64,000 bases of DNA from assembly GCF_000472525.1 (NCBI RefSeq), contig NZ_AWZT01000006.1, forward strand, positions 197 to 64,196, written 5' to 3'. Below the pieces are notes generated by a model. That model was not told the DNA's origin. It saw nothing but the letters and a program-made list of their open reading frames with translations, and did no database searches. The stretch comes from Paraburkholderia dilworthii (GTDB lineage Bacteria > Pseudomonadota > Gammaproteobacteria > Burkholderiales > Burkholderiaceae). Of this stretch, positions 53,953 to 63,014 are shown piece after piece; the first letter of the stretch is position 1, and every line of letters starts with the position of its first letter. Position numbers and translations under genes: made by a program.

Positions 53953-55230
53953 CTAGAGACGCAGATCGCTTTCTTCTGGGGGCAACAGGTACTTCAGGTC
54001 GTACAGTACATGTTCCGGCTTTCCGAAGACGCGAATAACTTTTGAACCCAACTCCCGAAACCGGCTGTGGGCGACGGCTAGAATTGTCGCGTCGTATACG
54101 CCGTTGTCGGGGTGCTCGATCGGGTCGAGATTATGTTCGCGCCGGGCTTCCTCTTTGGAGACCCACGGGTCGTAGACATCTACTTCCATGCCGTACTCGC
54201 GCAACTCCGCAACGATGTCCACAACGCGCGTGTTGCGCAGGTCCGGACAATTTTCCTTGAATGTCAGACCCATGATCAGCACGCGAGCACCCGAGACGCC
54301 TATCTGCCGCCTGGTCAACGCCTTAACGAGTTGAGACGCGACGTAACCGCCCATGCTGTCGTTCAAACGCCGGCCGGCGAGAATAATCTCGGGATGATAG
54401 CCAATCGCCTGCGCCTTATGCGTCAGATAATACGGATCGACGCCGATACAATGCCCGCCCACCAAACCCGGTCTGAACGGCAGAAAGTTCCATTTGGTCC
54501 CCGCTGCCTGCAACACCGACTCGGTGTCGATTCCCATCTTGTTGAAGATGATCGACAGTTCGTTGATCAGCGCGATGTTGACATCGCGCTGCGTGTTCTC
54601 GATGACCTTGGCTGCCTCGGCGACGCGAATGCTGCTCGCCTTGTGCGTGCCCGCGACGATAATCTCGCGGTACAGCTCATCGACCAGTTCGGCAGTCTCC
54701 GGCGTCGAGCCGGACGTGACTTTCCTGATATCCGTCACGCGGTGCGCCTTGTCGCCGGGGTTGATTCGTTCGGGACTGTAGCCCACGAAAAAATCCACGT
54801 TGAACTTCAGACCCGAAGCCCGCTCGAGTATGGGCACACATTCCTCTTCCGTCGCACCAGGATAGACGGTCGATTCATAGATGACGACGTCATCTTTCTT
54901 GAGCACGCTGCCGATGGTCTCGCTCGCACCGATCAGGGGCCCGAGGTCGGGACGCTTGTAGCGGTCGATCGGCGTTGGAACGGTTGCGATATACAGGTTG
55001 CAGGCTTTCAGCCCTTCGACATCCGACGTGAATTTGATGCCGGTGGCCGCAGCGAGTTCTTCGTCGCTGACTTCGAGCGTAATGTCGCGCCCTTCACGTA
55101 ACGCCGAGATGCGGGTGGTGTTGATGTCAAAGCCCACTACCGGGCGGTGCTTGCTGAACTCCACCGCGAGCGGCAACCCGACATAGCCGAGTCCGACCAC
55201 GGCAACCTTTAGTTGGTCTAACGAATGCAT
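53953..55230 (-). CDS. wbpO: WbpO/TviB-like UDP-N-acetylhexosamine 6-dehydrogenase
   Basis: A 425-residue nucleotide-sugar dehydrogenase. It has the NAD motif [20 protein letters not shown] at the start, [15 protein letters not shown], and the catalytic cysteine in [20 protein letters not shown] at about residue 265. The Vi antigen-type signature [16 protein letters not shown] and the C-terminal [18 protein letters not shown] fit the UDP-GlcNAc/GalNAc dehydrogenase subgroup and not UDP-glucose dehydrogenase. It oxidises C6 to the uronic acid. Next to a WbpP-type epimerase it points to a HexNAcA residue in the polymer. Confidence 0.88.
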   Translation of the reverse strand: MHSLDQLKVAVVGLGYVGLPLAVEFSKHRPVVGFDINTTRISALREGRDITLEVSDEELAAATGIKFTSDVEGLKACNLYIATVPTPIDRYKRPDLGPLIGASETIGSVLKKDDVVIYESTVYPGATEEECVPILERASGLKFNVDFFVGYSPERINPGDKAHRVTDIRKVTSGSTPETAELVDELYREIIVAGTHKASSIRVAEAAKVIENTQRDVNIALINELSIIFNKMGIDTESVLQAAGTKWNFLPFRPGLVGGHCIGVDPYYLTHKAQAIGYHPEIILAGRRLNDSMGGYVASQLVKALTRRQIGVSGARVLIMGLTFKENCPDLRNTRVVDIVAELREYGMEVDVYDPWVSKEEARREHNLDPIEHPDNGVYDATILAVAHSRFRELGSKVIRVFGKPEHVLYDLKYLLPPEESDLRL

Positions 55231-55318
55231 GATTAGTATTCCCCTTTCTTTGGATACGCGTCTTTGTAAAACCCGGTGCCAGGTTCAACGGCTGAACTTC
55301 TTCACCGGGTTACGCGCG

Positions 55319-57562
55319 CTATTTCGTGACGGAGTCGGAGTAGTAAGCCTCGTATGCGTAGCCACCGTACCGGCGCGACTGCGCGTAATTGCCACGACTC
55401 ACCTTGAATTCGTTCAGCAGAATGCCTTCGACTTTCGAACCTGTTTGCGCGAGACGCTTGACCGATTCCGAAATTTCGCCGGCGCGTGTGTCGCCGAAAC
55501 GCGCGACCATGAATATCGAGTCGGCGACGGGCGCCATAGTGGCCGTGTCGGATACGGCAAGAATGGCGGGCGCGTCGAGCAACACGATGTCGTACTGCTC
55601 GGAAGCGGCGCGAATGGTTGCCCTGAAATTGCTGCTCAACAACAATTCGGCCGGATCTGGCGGATACTCGCCGCACTGCAGGACGTCCAGGTTCGGCAGG
55701 ACTTCACGATGTACGGTTTCCTGGAGCGAGCGGGTACCGGCTATCACATCGGCGAGCCCTTCGCAGCGTGGCAAACCGAAGTACTGGTTCAGGTGGCCGC
55801 GGCGCAAGTCACCGTCCACCAGCAGCACGCGTTTTCCGCCTGCCGCCAGCAACGTGCTGAGGTTGGCCGACAGGAACGACTTGCCGATGCCCGGCAACGG
55901 CCCCGCCAGCATGACCACGTTATTGCGCTGGCCGTTCAGCGCGAACTGCAGCGACGCGCGCATGGTGCGCAGCGCTTCCACAGCCGGGTCCATCGGATAG
56001 CGGAAAGCGAGAGCGAGCTTCTCGGGGCCCTTCGTGGACATTCTCTGCGTCAGTTGATACTGCTGATCGCTGACCGGAATCGTCGCGTACACGCTCAGGC
56101 CGGTACGGGATTCCAGATCTTCCGGATCGGCCACACCCTTGAACAGGAAATCACGCAGGAACGCGAGCCCGACACCGATGAAAAGACCCAGCACGCCGGC
56201 GATGATCAGCACCAGCGATTTCACCGGTTTGACGGGCCGCTCGGGGACATCCGCACTATCCAGCAACTGCACGGAGGCGGACTTGCCGGCCTTGACGAGC
56301 CGCAAGGTTTCGATGTTGGTACGCAACGCCGCGTACATGTCGGAGCTCAGACGCATGTCCCGCATCAGACGCAGCGCACCTTGCTCAGCCGCCGGCATAG
56401 CCCTGACACGGCCCGCGAGGTTGTCCACGTACCTGTTGGTGCTGGCGATCTGCTGATCGATCGCGACCACGCTCGGGTGAGCAGGCGAAAAACGGGCAAT
56501 CAGGTCTTGGCGCTGGCGCTTGAGATCGAAGAGCCGCGCGTCCGCGTCAGTAGCCTGTCTGAGGATAAGCCGGCTTTCCTCGTCCGCATCCAGCAGGCCG
56601 TGACTGTTGCGGTAGGAGTTGTAGGCTTCCTCCGCCTGATCCATGTCGTGCTTCGCCGCCGGCAACTGCATCTCGAGATAATTCAGCGACTTCTCGGCGT
56701 TGGCGCCCTTCTGATTTACGTTCTGGCGTACGTACTCCTTGCCGACCTCGTTGAGTATGGTGCTGATCAAAACCGGATCGGTTCCTTCCAGCACTACACC
56801 GAGCACGTTTGACTTGTTCCCCTGCTCGTCCACTTGCAGGCTTTTTTGCAACTGTTCGAGGGCCTGTTGGCGCGAGTGCCGCGTGACATTGAACACCACT
56901 CCGTTCTCGCCATCGATCTTGCTCACCAGCAAAGTGATCGGCCCGCGGCTGCTTTCAAACTGTTCCTGGACTCCGACCTTGCCGGTGACCGGTTGCTCCA
57001 GTCCGGGCCCTTGCAACTCGTACTGGCCTCCAGGCAAAGCGGTGACGGTGTATGCGGTTCCTTCCTGCTTCCTGGGAACTTCGAACGTCGCCACGTCGAT
57101 GGTTTCGTCTCCCCATGCATAGCCGCCCCACCCGAACAGTCCGGGTGCGATCCGTCCGTCGCTGTGCCGCGCAATGAAGCTTCCGATCACCGGCAGGCGT
57201 TTTGGCCGGGCGTCGATATAAAGCTTGAGCGAATCCACCGTTTGCAGTGCGATGGCTTTGGACCTGAGAATCTGCATTTCGCCTTCGGCCGAGGACTTCT
57301 CCTCGAACATCGACGATGCAGTTCGCACAAGGTCTTTCGAATCGGGCAGCGCGCTCGGCGTGTTGTCCTCGACCCTGATGGAGATGTTTGCGCGATAGAC
57401 TGGCGTAGTGCAGAACGCGTAAAACGCCCCCATCAAAATGAAGGCAATCGTCGTCACGGCGATCATCACGCGGTGATTGATTAACGTGTCGATAATCGAT
57501 CCGAGATCGAATTCATCGTTACGTTCAAATGATCTCTCTAGCGCTAGATTTTTGTGTTTCAT
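55319..57562 (-). CDS. wzc: Wzc-type polysaccharide tyrosine autokinase
   Basis: A 747-residue inner-membrane BY-kinase. Residues about 20-60 and 430-460 hold the two membrane helices (MIAVTTIAFILMGAFYAFC and SLVLIIAGVLGLFIGVGLAF) that bracket a Wzz-like periplasmic domain with coiled-coil parts. The cytosolic kinase has Walker A in AGPLPGIGKSFLSANLS (about residue 559), Walker A' in VLLVDGDLRRGHL and Walker B in YDIVLLDAPAI. A tyrosine cluster at the C-terminus (NYAQSRRYGGYAYEAYYSD) is the autophosphorylation tail. It controls export and chain length with a Wza lipoprotein. ATG 57562 used; GTG 57568 is two codons upstream. Its Wza partner lies at 61435, apart from it. Confidence 0.93.
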   Translation of the reverse strand: MKHKNLALERSFERNDEFDLGSIIDTLINHRVMIAVTTIAFILMGAFYAFCTTPVYRANISIRVEDNTPSALPDSKDLVRTASSMFEEKSSAEGEMQILRSKAIALQTVDSLKLYIDARPKRLPVIGSFIARHSDGRIAPGLFGWGGYAWGDETIDVATFEVPRKQEGTAYTVTALPGGQYELQGPGLEQPVTGKVGVQEQFESSRGPITLLVSKIDGENGVVFNVTRHSRQQALEQLQKSLQVDEQGNKSNVLGVVLEGTDPVLISTILNEVGKEYVRQNVNQKGANAEKSLNYLEMQLPAAKHDMDQAEEAYNSYRNSHGLLDADEESRLILRQATDADARLFDLKRQRQDLIARFSPAHPSVVAIDQQIASTNRYVDNLAGRVRAMPAAEQGALRLMRDMRLSSDMYAALRTNIETLRLVKAGKSASVQLLDSADVPERPVKPVKSLVLIIAGVLGLFIGVGLAFLRDFLFKGVADPEDLESRTGLSVYATIPVSDQQYQLTQRMSTKGPEKLALAFRYPMDPAVEALRTMRASLQFALNGQRNNVVMLAGPLPGIGKSFLSANLSTLLAAGGKRVLLVDGDLRRGHLNQYFGLPRCEGLADVIAGTRSLQETVHREVLPNLDVLQCGEYPPDPAELLLSSNFRATIRAASEQYDIVLLDAPAILAVSDTATMAPVADSIFMVARFGDTRAGEISESVKRLAQTGSKVEGILLNEFKVSRGNYAQSRRYGGYAYEAYYSDSVTK

Positions 57563-57873
57563 ATGCACGTCTCGTCATCAGGTTTCTTTGACTGCGTAGG
57601 CACTGGAATGCGAACGAGCGGGAACGTGCGATTTAGTTTTTAATCGTCCTTTTCCCTGGGTGCAACAGTACGTCACGAGGGCGCGCCAGGTATGCGCGCT
57701 AGTGCACACAAATGATCCGCGCTCTATTCGTTGCGAGCGGGCAGGGTCTGTGGCGGTGAAAGGGCCGGCCACGATATGTGATTGGCGAAAGACTGAAAGC
57801 TCGATGAATATGTCGATATCTGCGGTGCGCGAGGCCCGGATTGTCCGGCCGGCAATGCGGCCGTGCTAATCGA
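57563..57873. other. Leader region of the exopolysaccharide operon
   Basis: These 311 bases precede the wzc gene on the minus strand and follow the MocR gene end. No gene is supported. Promoter and leader signals for the long minus-strand operon (wzc downwards) should be here. I see no full JUMPstart element. Confidence 0.4.
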
Positions 57874-59448
57874 TCAACGGCCGCCTTGTAGCCGCTTCCT
57901 GCCTTTCTGTGCTGCTGCGGCGGCGGGCTTTTCGGCGTCCGTCCTCATGCCCGAGTGCGCCGCCTCAACGATGGCGGCCGCGAGACGCCGCGCCGCATCT
58001 TCCATCTGATCGTTGCTGAACCCGCCGAACCCGAGGACGAGCCCAGGCCGCCCGTTCCCCGCCGAAAACATCGGCGACACTGCGCGCGCCGCAACGCCGG
58101 CTTTCGCAGCCGACGCGACGATTTCACGATCGTCGAGATTCCCGGCGAGCCAGAGGACGATATGCATGCCCTGGTCGCCGGGCTGCACCCATGCGATTTC
58201 TCGTGGCAGTAGCCTCTCGAGCGCGGCGATCAACTGCGTCCGATGATTGGCATAGACATTTCTGACCCGTCTGATGTGCCGTTCGAGATGCCCCTCTGCC
58301 ATGAACGCCGCGAGCACGTGCTGATCTGCGCTCGGTGGATGCCGGTCCATCAGCACACGTGCGCCGCAAAACGCATCGGCCAGATCTTTCGGCGGGATCA
58401 CATAACCGAGCCGCAACGACGGAAACAGAATCTTGCTGAAGGTGCCGAGATAGATCACGCGGTCGGCGTCCGAACTCTGCAGCGACGGAAACGGATAGCC
58501 CTCATAGCGAAACTCGCTGTCGTAGTCATCCTCCACGACTCTTGCGTCGTTGCTGCGCGCCCAGTTCAGGAGCGCGCCGCGTCTCGCCATGCTGAGCGGC
58601 ATGCCGAGCGGATATTGATGCGACGGCGTGACGAACGCTACTTTCGCGTGGGGCGCCTTGCGGATTCCGGCTTCCACATCCAGTCCCTCGGCGTCCACCG
58701 GCACGCGAATCATTGCACTGCCCCGCCCGTTATTCTCGAGGATGGCGGTAATGCCGCGGTACGCGGGATCTTCGACCCATGCCTGATCTTCCGCGCCGAG
58801 CAATACCTGACTCGCGAGATACAAGCCCTGCTGCGTCCCACTGGTGATGATCACCTGGTCGGCCTCGCAATGGACCGAGCGCGACTTGCGCACGTACGCA
58901 GCAATCGCCTGACGAAGCGGCAGCGCGCCTTTTGGATCGTCGTAACCGGCGGGCGCGCCCGGGCCTCTTGCGCGCAGACGATTGCCGAGCCGCCGCCAGA
59001 CGTCGGCAGGCGCCGTCAGGCCGAGAGGAACCGAGATGGCAAACGGCACAGGCGGCAGCGGACTGAATTCGCTCGCCAGCCTTGCGAAGCGCGCGGCCGG
59101 TTCCGGCAAGCCAGTCCCCGACGATTGGCGGCGGACGGCGGCTGCCTTGCGAACTCGCGTGACGGCCCTGGCGCTCGACAACGCCTCTGCAACCCGCGTG
59201 GCCGCGCCTCGTTGCGACGTGAGAAAGCCTTCGGCGATCAGTTGCTCGTAAGCCTCCACCACCGTTCCCCGTGCGATCTGCAACGAAGCGGCGAGAAGCC
59301 GCGTCGACGGCAACGCGTCACCGGGTGCGAGTTCTCTGCTGCGCACCGCCTCCCGGAGCAACTCGGCCAGGCGGGCAGACACGTTTCCTGCCCCACGGTC
59401 GAGTGTGCCGAGCGCGGGGATGTTCAATACGCGGGCGGTTCTCGCCAT
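57874..59448 (-). CDS. MocR-type GntR/aminotransferase fusion regulator
   Basis: A 524-residue regulator. Residues about 20-85 are a GntR winged helix (LAELLREAVRSRELAPGDALPSTRLLAASL, then GTVVEAYEQLIAEGF). Residues about 135-490 are a fold-type I aminotransferase domain with ITSGTQQGLYLA, FVTPSHQYPLGMPLS, RVVEDDYDSEFRYEG and the PLP lysine in YLGTFSKILFPSLRLGY. MocR proteins bind PLP or PLP-amino acid adducts and usually activate a divergent gene. Here the divergent neighbour is the PaiB-like gene, and repeated CTGGTT/AACCAG sequences lie between them. Confidence 0.92.
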   Translation of the reverse strand: MARTARVLNIPALGTLDRGAGNVSARLAELLREAVRSRELAPGDALPSTRLLAASLQIARGTVVEAYEQLIAEGFLTSQRGAATRVAEALSSARAVTRVRKAAAVRRQSSGTGLPEPAARFARLASEFSPLPPVPFAISVPLGLTAPADVWRRLGNRLRARGPGAPAGYDDPKGALPLRQAIAAYVRKSRSVHCEADQVIITSGTQQGLYLASQVLLGAEDQAWVEDPAYRGITAILENNGRGSAMIRVPVDAEGLDVEAGIRKAPHAKVAFVTPSHQYPLGMPLSMARRGALLNWARSNDARVVEDDYDSEFRYEGYPFPSLQSSDADRVIYLGTFSKILFPSLRLGYVIPPKDLADAFCGARVLMDRHPPSADQHVLAAFMAEGHLERHIRRVRNVYANHRTQLIAALERLLPREIAWVQPGDQGMHIVLWLAGNLDDREIVASAAKAGVAARAVSPMFSAGNGRPGLVLGFGGFSNDQMEDAARRLAAAIVEAAHSGMRTDAEKPAAAAAQKGRKRLQGGR

Positions 59449-59452
59449 GATT

Positions 59453-59501
59453 CTGGTTCAATGAAAATTGTTCAAACTGGCTCTACAGAATAAACCAGTT
59501 T
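59453..59501. promoter_or_regulatory. Candidate MocR operator between divergent genes
   Basis: AAACTGG (59474-59480) and CCAGTTT (59495-59501) are perfect inverted arms 14 bases apart, and CTGGTT occurs once more at 59453-59458. They fill most of the 89-base gap between the MocR start (59448) and the PaiB start (59538). Repeated half-sites near the divergent promoter are usual for MocR regulators. Confidence 0.55.
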
Positions 59502-59537
59502 CGGCGCACACTGCGCGCAGAAACAATCGGAGCAACC

Positions 59538-60170
59538 ATGTACGTAGCCGCCCATTTCAACGAGCCGCACAAAGACGTGCTGCATTCGCTCATCGTGCAA
59601 AATCCTTTCGGCACGCTGATTACCTGTGGCAAGAGCGGCCTGGACGCGAATCACATTCCGCTCGAGCTGGCACCGGACGAAGGCGACCTCGGCGTGCTGC
59701 ACGCGCATGTCGCACGGAGCAATCCGTTGTGGCAGGACGTGGTCGACGGCGACGAAGTGCTCGTCGTCTTCCGTGCGGGCGACGCCTACATTTCTCCGAC
59801 GTGGTATCCGAGCAAGCACGAAACGCACAGGCAGGTGCCGACGTGGAATTACGTCGTGGTTCACGCGCATGGGCGAATCAGGATTCGCGACGATGAAAAA
59901 TATGTGCGTGGCGTGATCGCACGTCTCACCCGGACGCATGAGGCAACGCAGCCCGCGCCCTGGAAGATGGGGGATGCGCCGGGCGAGTACATCGACACGC
60001 TGGTCAAATCGATTGTCGGCGTGCAGATCGACATCACTCGCCTCGTCGGCAAGAGCAAGCTCAGCCAGAACAAGGATGCCCGCGATATGCAGGGCGCAGG
60101 AGAAGCGCTGAAAGCGCGCGGCAACCGCATCGGCGATGCCATGCTCGAGCGCGCAGCGCAGAAGTCGTAG
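59538..60170 (+). CDS. paiB: PaiB-like FMN-binding protein
   Basis: A 210-residue protein of the FMN-binding negative transcriptional regulator (PaiB) family, a split-barrel flavin fold. It starts MYVAAHFNEPHKDVLHSLI and contains PFGTLITCGKSGLDANHIPLEL, HVARSNPLW, YISPTWYPSKHETHRQVPTWNYVVVHAHG and VGVQIDITRLVGKSKLSQNK, all typical. In Bacillus PaiB affects sporulation and protease genes; the biochemical role is uncertain. Together with the divergent MocR it forms an insertion between the two parts of the exopolysaccharide locus. Confidence 0.92.
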   Translation: MYVAAHFNEPHKDVLHSLIVQNPFGTLITCGKSGLDANHIPLELAPDEGDLGVLHAHVARSNPLWQDVVDGDEVLVVFRAGDAYISPTWYPSKHETHRQVPTWNYVVVHAHGRIRIRDDEKYVRGVIARLTRTHEATQPAPWKMGDAPGEYIDTLVKSIVGVQIDITRLVGKSKLSQNKDARDMQGAGEALKARGNRIGDAMLERAAQKS

Positions 60171-60480
60171 TGGAGCCCAGCCGACGCGGTTGCTGGGGCA
60201 AGGCGAGCGCGGATCGCCGGCGCCCTTCAATCGCACGGCAGCCGCAGTTTTCTACGGCGCGTTGGGTTGCACAGGTGTCCGGCATGTCCTCATTCGACGG
60301 CATGATGGCGTTTTCTCGCGTTACGCAGCGCACTGAACTCAATAGCCGCAGTGGTACGCTGGAGAGAGCAGCCTTCGCGGGCAGTGAGCCGCCGCTTTGC
60401 GGCGCAATCAAAGCGATCAGAATGCACCGCGAAGCACAATTGCCGGCGAACGGCTCAACATCGCTGCGGGAGCGACTGCG
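60171..60480. other. Intergenic, no supported gene
   Basis: About 310 bases between the PaiB gene and the Ala-rich secreted protein gene, both on the plus strand. No terminator with a T-run and no coding frame of note was seen. Confidence 0.4.
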
Positions 60481-61101
60481 ATGGGATACAAAACCTATAC
60501 CCTGATGACCTTGATGGCGGTTAGCAACGTGGCATTCGCGTGGCAGCCGCTCGCCTATCCGATTCGAAGCCAAGGACCTTACCAGCGCAGCATCGACAGC
60601 GCGATGTGCTACGCGACGGCCAACAGGCAAACGAAGATCAACATCGCGCGCGAACCGCAAATACCACCGCGTAAGCCGGCCGGGACTAAAACGTCCTCGA
60701 CCGGCGCGCCGTCACGCCCGCCACTGCCGCCCAGCACTTTCTCCGCGGCTCCGGTCGGCGCAAGCATGCCTGGAGGCGCGGCTCCGGCAGCGCCCAACCC
60801 GGCGTCGGCAGGAAAGCCCGCCACCGCCGCTGCAAGCAATGCGGCGTCAACGACACCCGCTACCGGAACAGCGGCACCGACGGCCAATGCAGGACATGCA
60901 GCTTCGGCAACGCTGCCGGCGTCCGCGGCGATCGCCGACCAAAGCGCCTCTGAGCCGACGACGGCGGCAAGCGCGGCCGGCGCCTCACAGGCGGGTATGG
61001 CGGCATTGCCGCCACTGCCTGCACCGGAGCCGCCAATGACACAGTATTGGGCCGCATGGGGCGCCTGCATGCAGGCGCGGGGTTACGTCGTCGCGCAGTA
61101 G
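60481..61101 (+). CDS. Ala/Pro-rich secreted hypothetical protein
   Basis: About 206 residues. ATG 60481 gives a signal peptide (MGYKTYTLMTLMAVSNVAFA). A short conserved-looking part follows (YQRSIDSAMCYATANRQTKINIAREPQ). Residues about 65-185 are a low-complexity Ala/Pro/Ser/Thr linker. The C-terminus QYWAAWGACMQARGYVVAQ again looks structured, and the two cysteines in the two ordered ends could pair. Family not recognised. It faces the Wza gene (convergent), so it may be an envelope protein unrelated to export. Confidence 0.65.
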   Translation: MGYKTYTLMTLMAVSNVAFAWQPLAYPIRSQGPYQRSIDSAMCYATANRQTKINIAREPQIPPRKPAGTKTSSTGAPSRPPLPPSTFSAAPVGASMPGGAAPAAPNPASAGKPATAAASNAASTTPATGTAAPTANAGHAASATLPASAAIADQSASEPTTAASAAGASQAGMAALPPLPAPEPPMTQYWAAWGACMQARGYVVAQ

Positions 61102-61434
61102 CGCGGCCGTTGGCCGTTGGTAGTCTCGCTGCGGCGCCTGCGGTCTCGCTGCGGCGCCGCGCGCTTTTGCTACGTCGACGACATGGGACGCCGTCTGCTG
61201 CTTGAGAATGGCGACGTCGATCCACGCTGCGGCGACTTGAAGCCGCCAGGCCGCTTCACAAGTGCACGACGAAGCGGCCGAGAACCGCCATATCATGCGG
61301 TCGGCCGTCATCTCGGGAACGAAGCTTCTTGACGGTTTGTGTCCGTCACCAGAGCCACGTTCGTCAGCTCGGAATTCCGCCGCCGTCGCCGGTGCCGCCA
61401 CCGGACATGCCGGCGAGCGGCGGCAGGAAATCCG
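61102..61434. other. Intergenic with a short direct repeat
   Basis: The 333 bases between convergent genes contain GTCTCGCTGCGGCGCC twice (61123-61138 and 61143-61158), a partial tandem duplication with 20-base period. No gene or clear terminator was seen. Confidence 0.5.
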
Positions 61435-62574
61435 CTATTTCGCCAGCACCGCGCCGGTCACAGCCGCGTTGATCGCCGGCAGCAGCAGGTTCAACACACG
61501 GTTGAAGCGAACCAGTCCGCCCTGACCCACGTACACGACGTCCTTCGGCTGCAACTCGAATTGATTCGCGAGAATCATCGAGACCGGCGACGTCGCGTCG
61601 AGGTGGAAGACCTGCGGCGACTCGCCGGTCGAATTGCGAATCACGAACAGTTGACGCGCTTCGGCTGTGCTCTGGTCGAAACTGCCGCTGTCCGAAATGG
61701 CCTGCGAGAGGGTCAACGAGCCGTTGCGCATCGGCAGGATGGTTGCCGGCTTGTTCACCTCGCCCATCACATAGACACCGCTATCTTCTCGCGAGGCCAC
61801 ACGCACGATGTCGCCCGATTGCAGATAGATGTTGGACGGATTCTGGCCGCGTTTGAGCAGGTCGTCGATGTTGAGCGGGTACGTGACGCCATTACGGATC
61901 AACTCGACGCGACTGCGGTCGGCGTTCGGGCTGAAGCCGCCGCCCTGATTGATCGCGCTCATGAGCGACATCGAGATGTCATTGAGCGACTGCGCACCAG
62001 GCGTTCTGACTTCGCCGTCCAGATACACCTGCGAGTTGCGGAAAGACGCCACCCGCACCGTCACTTCCGGCTTCTGATAGACGACGCTCAGCTTGCGGTG
62101 CAATTCCTTCTGGATCGCGCTGACATCCTTGCCGGCTACGTGCAAATTGCCCGCATACGGAAACTGAATGTCACCGCTTTCGTCGATCAGAAAGCCCGGC
62201 GCCGCATCGGTTGCCTTCCCGCCGGCCGCGGGCTGACCGAGCGCCGCTGCGAGTTCGGGGTGATCCCATACGACGATCTGCAGCACGTCGCCGGGGCCGA
62301 CCTTATAGGGCGTCGGCTTGCCGAAGAGCGCGAGCGTCTGCGGGGGCAGCGGCGCACTTGCCTGCTCCGTATGCATCTTGCGCAGTAGTTGCAGATTGAT
62401 ATCAGTAATCGGAATCGTCTGCTGTTGCGATGCCTCAGTGCTGAAATCCCCCCCCGTCTCCTGAACCGTGGCCGGCGTGACCATCCGCTGGCCGGGCGCG
62501 GCAGCGCAGCCCGCCAGCAATGCGGCGATAGCGAAAACCGTGAGACTTCCCGTGCGTGTACCAAGCGAGTTCAT
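61435..62574 (-). CDS. bceE: Wza/BceE-like polysaccharide export outer-membrane lipoprotein
   Basis: A 379-residue outer-membrane secretin-like export protein. ATG 62574 opens a lipoprotein signal with lipobox LLAGC at about residue 22. The poly_export domain is seen in YKVGPGDVLQIVVWDHPEL and IDESGDIQFPYAGNLHVAG; SLBB repeats follow (VYLDGEVRTPGAQSLNDISMSLMSAINQGGG and VYVMGEVNKPATILPMRNGSLTLSQAISDSG). It forms the octameric channel through which the polymer leaves, working with a Wzc kinase. Length is that of BceE/Wza. It follows the disrupted BceB-like gene in the same direction. Confidence 0.9.
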   Translation of the reverse strand: MNSLGTRTGSLTVFAIAALLAGCAAAPGQRMVTPATVQETGGDFSTEASQQQTIPITDINLQLLRKMHTEQASAPLPPQTLALFGKPTPYKVGPGDVLQIVVWDHPELAAALGQPAAGGKATDAAPGFLIDESGDIQFPYAGNLHVAGKDVSAIQKELHRKLSVVYQKPEVTVRVASFRNSQVYLDGEVRTPGAQSLNDISMSLMSAINQGGGFSPNADRSRVELIRNGVTYPLNIDDLLKRGQNPSNIYLQSGDIVRVASREDSGVYVMGEVNKPATILPMRNGSLTLSQAISDSGSFDQSTAEARQLFVIRNSTGESPQVFHLDATSPVSMILANQFELQPKDVVYVGQGGLVRFNRVLNLLLPAINAAVTGAVLAK

Positions 62575-62642
62575 AGCGTTTCCTCCTTGCGCGAAAGCGA
62601 ATGTCCTCGGACGAGGCAACGCCTTGCGTGTTTTGTTAACAA

Positions 62643-62962
62643 CTAGTAAGCGTTTCGATGCACTGATCCGGAAACGATCGTCGCGCCGATAATCCGCATG
62701 ACGAGCGCAAACGACCCATGCTCCATGTCATACAGGTCATGTTCGACGCCGCGCCCATCTTCCCGATGCGGTCCATCTCGCCACGAAAGCCCTTGAACTG
62801 CGCCCAACCCGTGACGCCCGGCTTGATCCGATAGCGATTGATGCAGCTCGCGACCCCTTTCCGACGGAGATCGTCGAAGCGATTTTGCGACACCGCCGCA
62901 GCACCCGAGAGCACCGACGCGGCATCGACGATTCGCGCGTGTAAATCCTGAAACTTGCGCAT
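62643..62962 (-). pseudogene. bceB: Undecaprenyl-phosphate glucose phosphotransferase, internally deleted
   Basis: This minus-strand remnant starts with a typical BceB-like N-terminus (MRKFQDLHARIVDAASVLSG, about 25 residues). It jumps directly to the C-terminal catalytic end RYRIKPGVTGWAQFKGFRGEMDRIGKM. A shift in frame then follows, after which the end DLYDMEHGSFALVMRIIGATIVSG and NAY-stop (TAG at 62643-62645) can be read. About 350 central residues, including most membrane helices, are missing. It cannot start a repeat unit. The neighbouring WecA-like gene may replace it. Confidence 0.78.
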
Positions 62963-63014
62963 TCTGCTTACCTCGTAATGGCCGTTCCCGTCCCGAACCG
63001 GTTCGACATACGGC

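Noticed and set aside
54112..55101. 329-codon open frame on the plus strand
   Set aside because: It is antisense to the WbpO-like gene, which carries all expected motifs.
55229..56812. 527-codon open frame on the plus strand
   Set aside because: It is antisense to the clearly conserved wzc gene; its product is His/Arg-rich with no domain, as expected for a high-GC shadow frame.
58243..59493. 416-codon open frame on the plus strand
   Set aside because: It lies opposite the well-supported MocR gene and has shadow-type composition.
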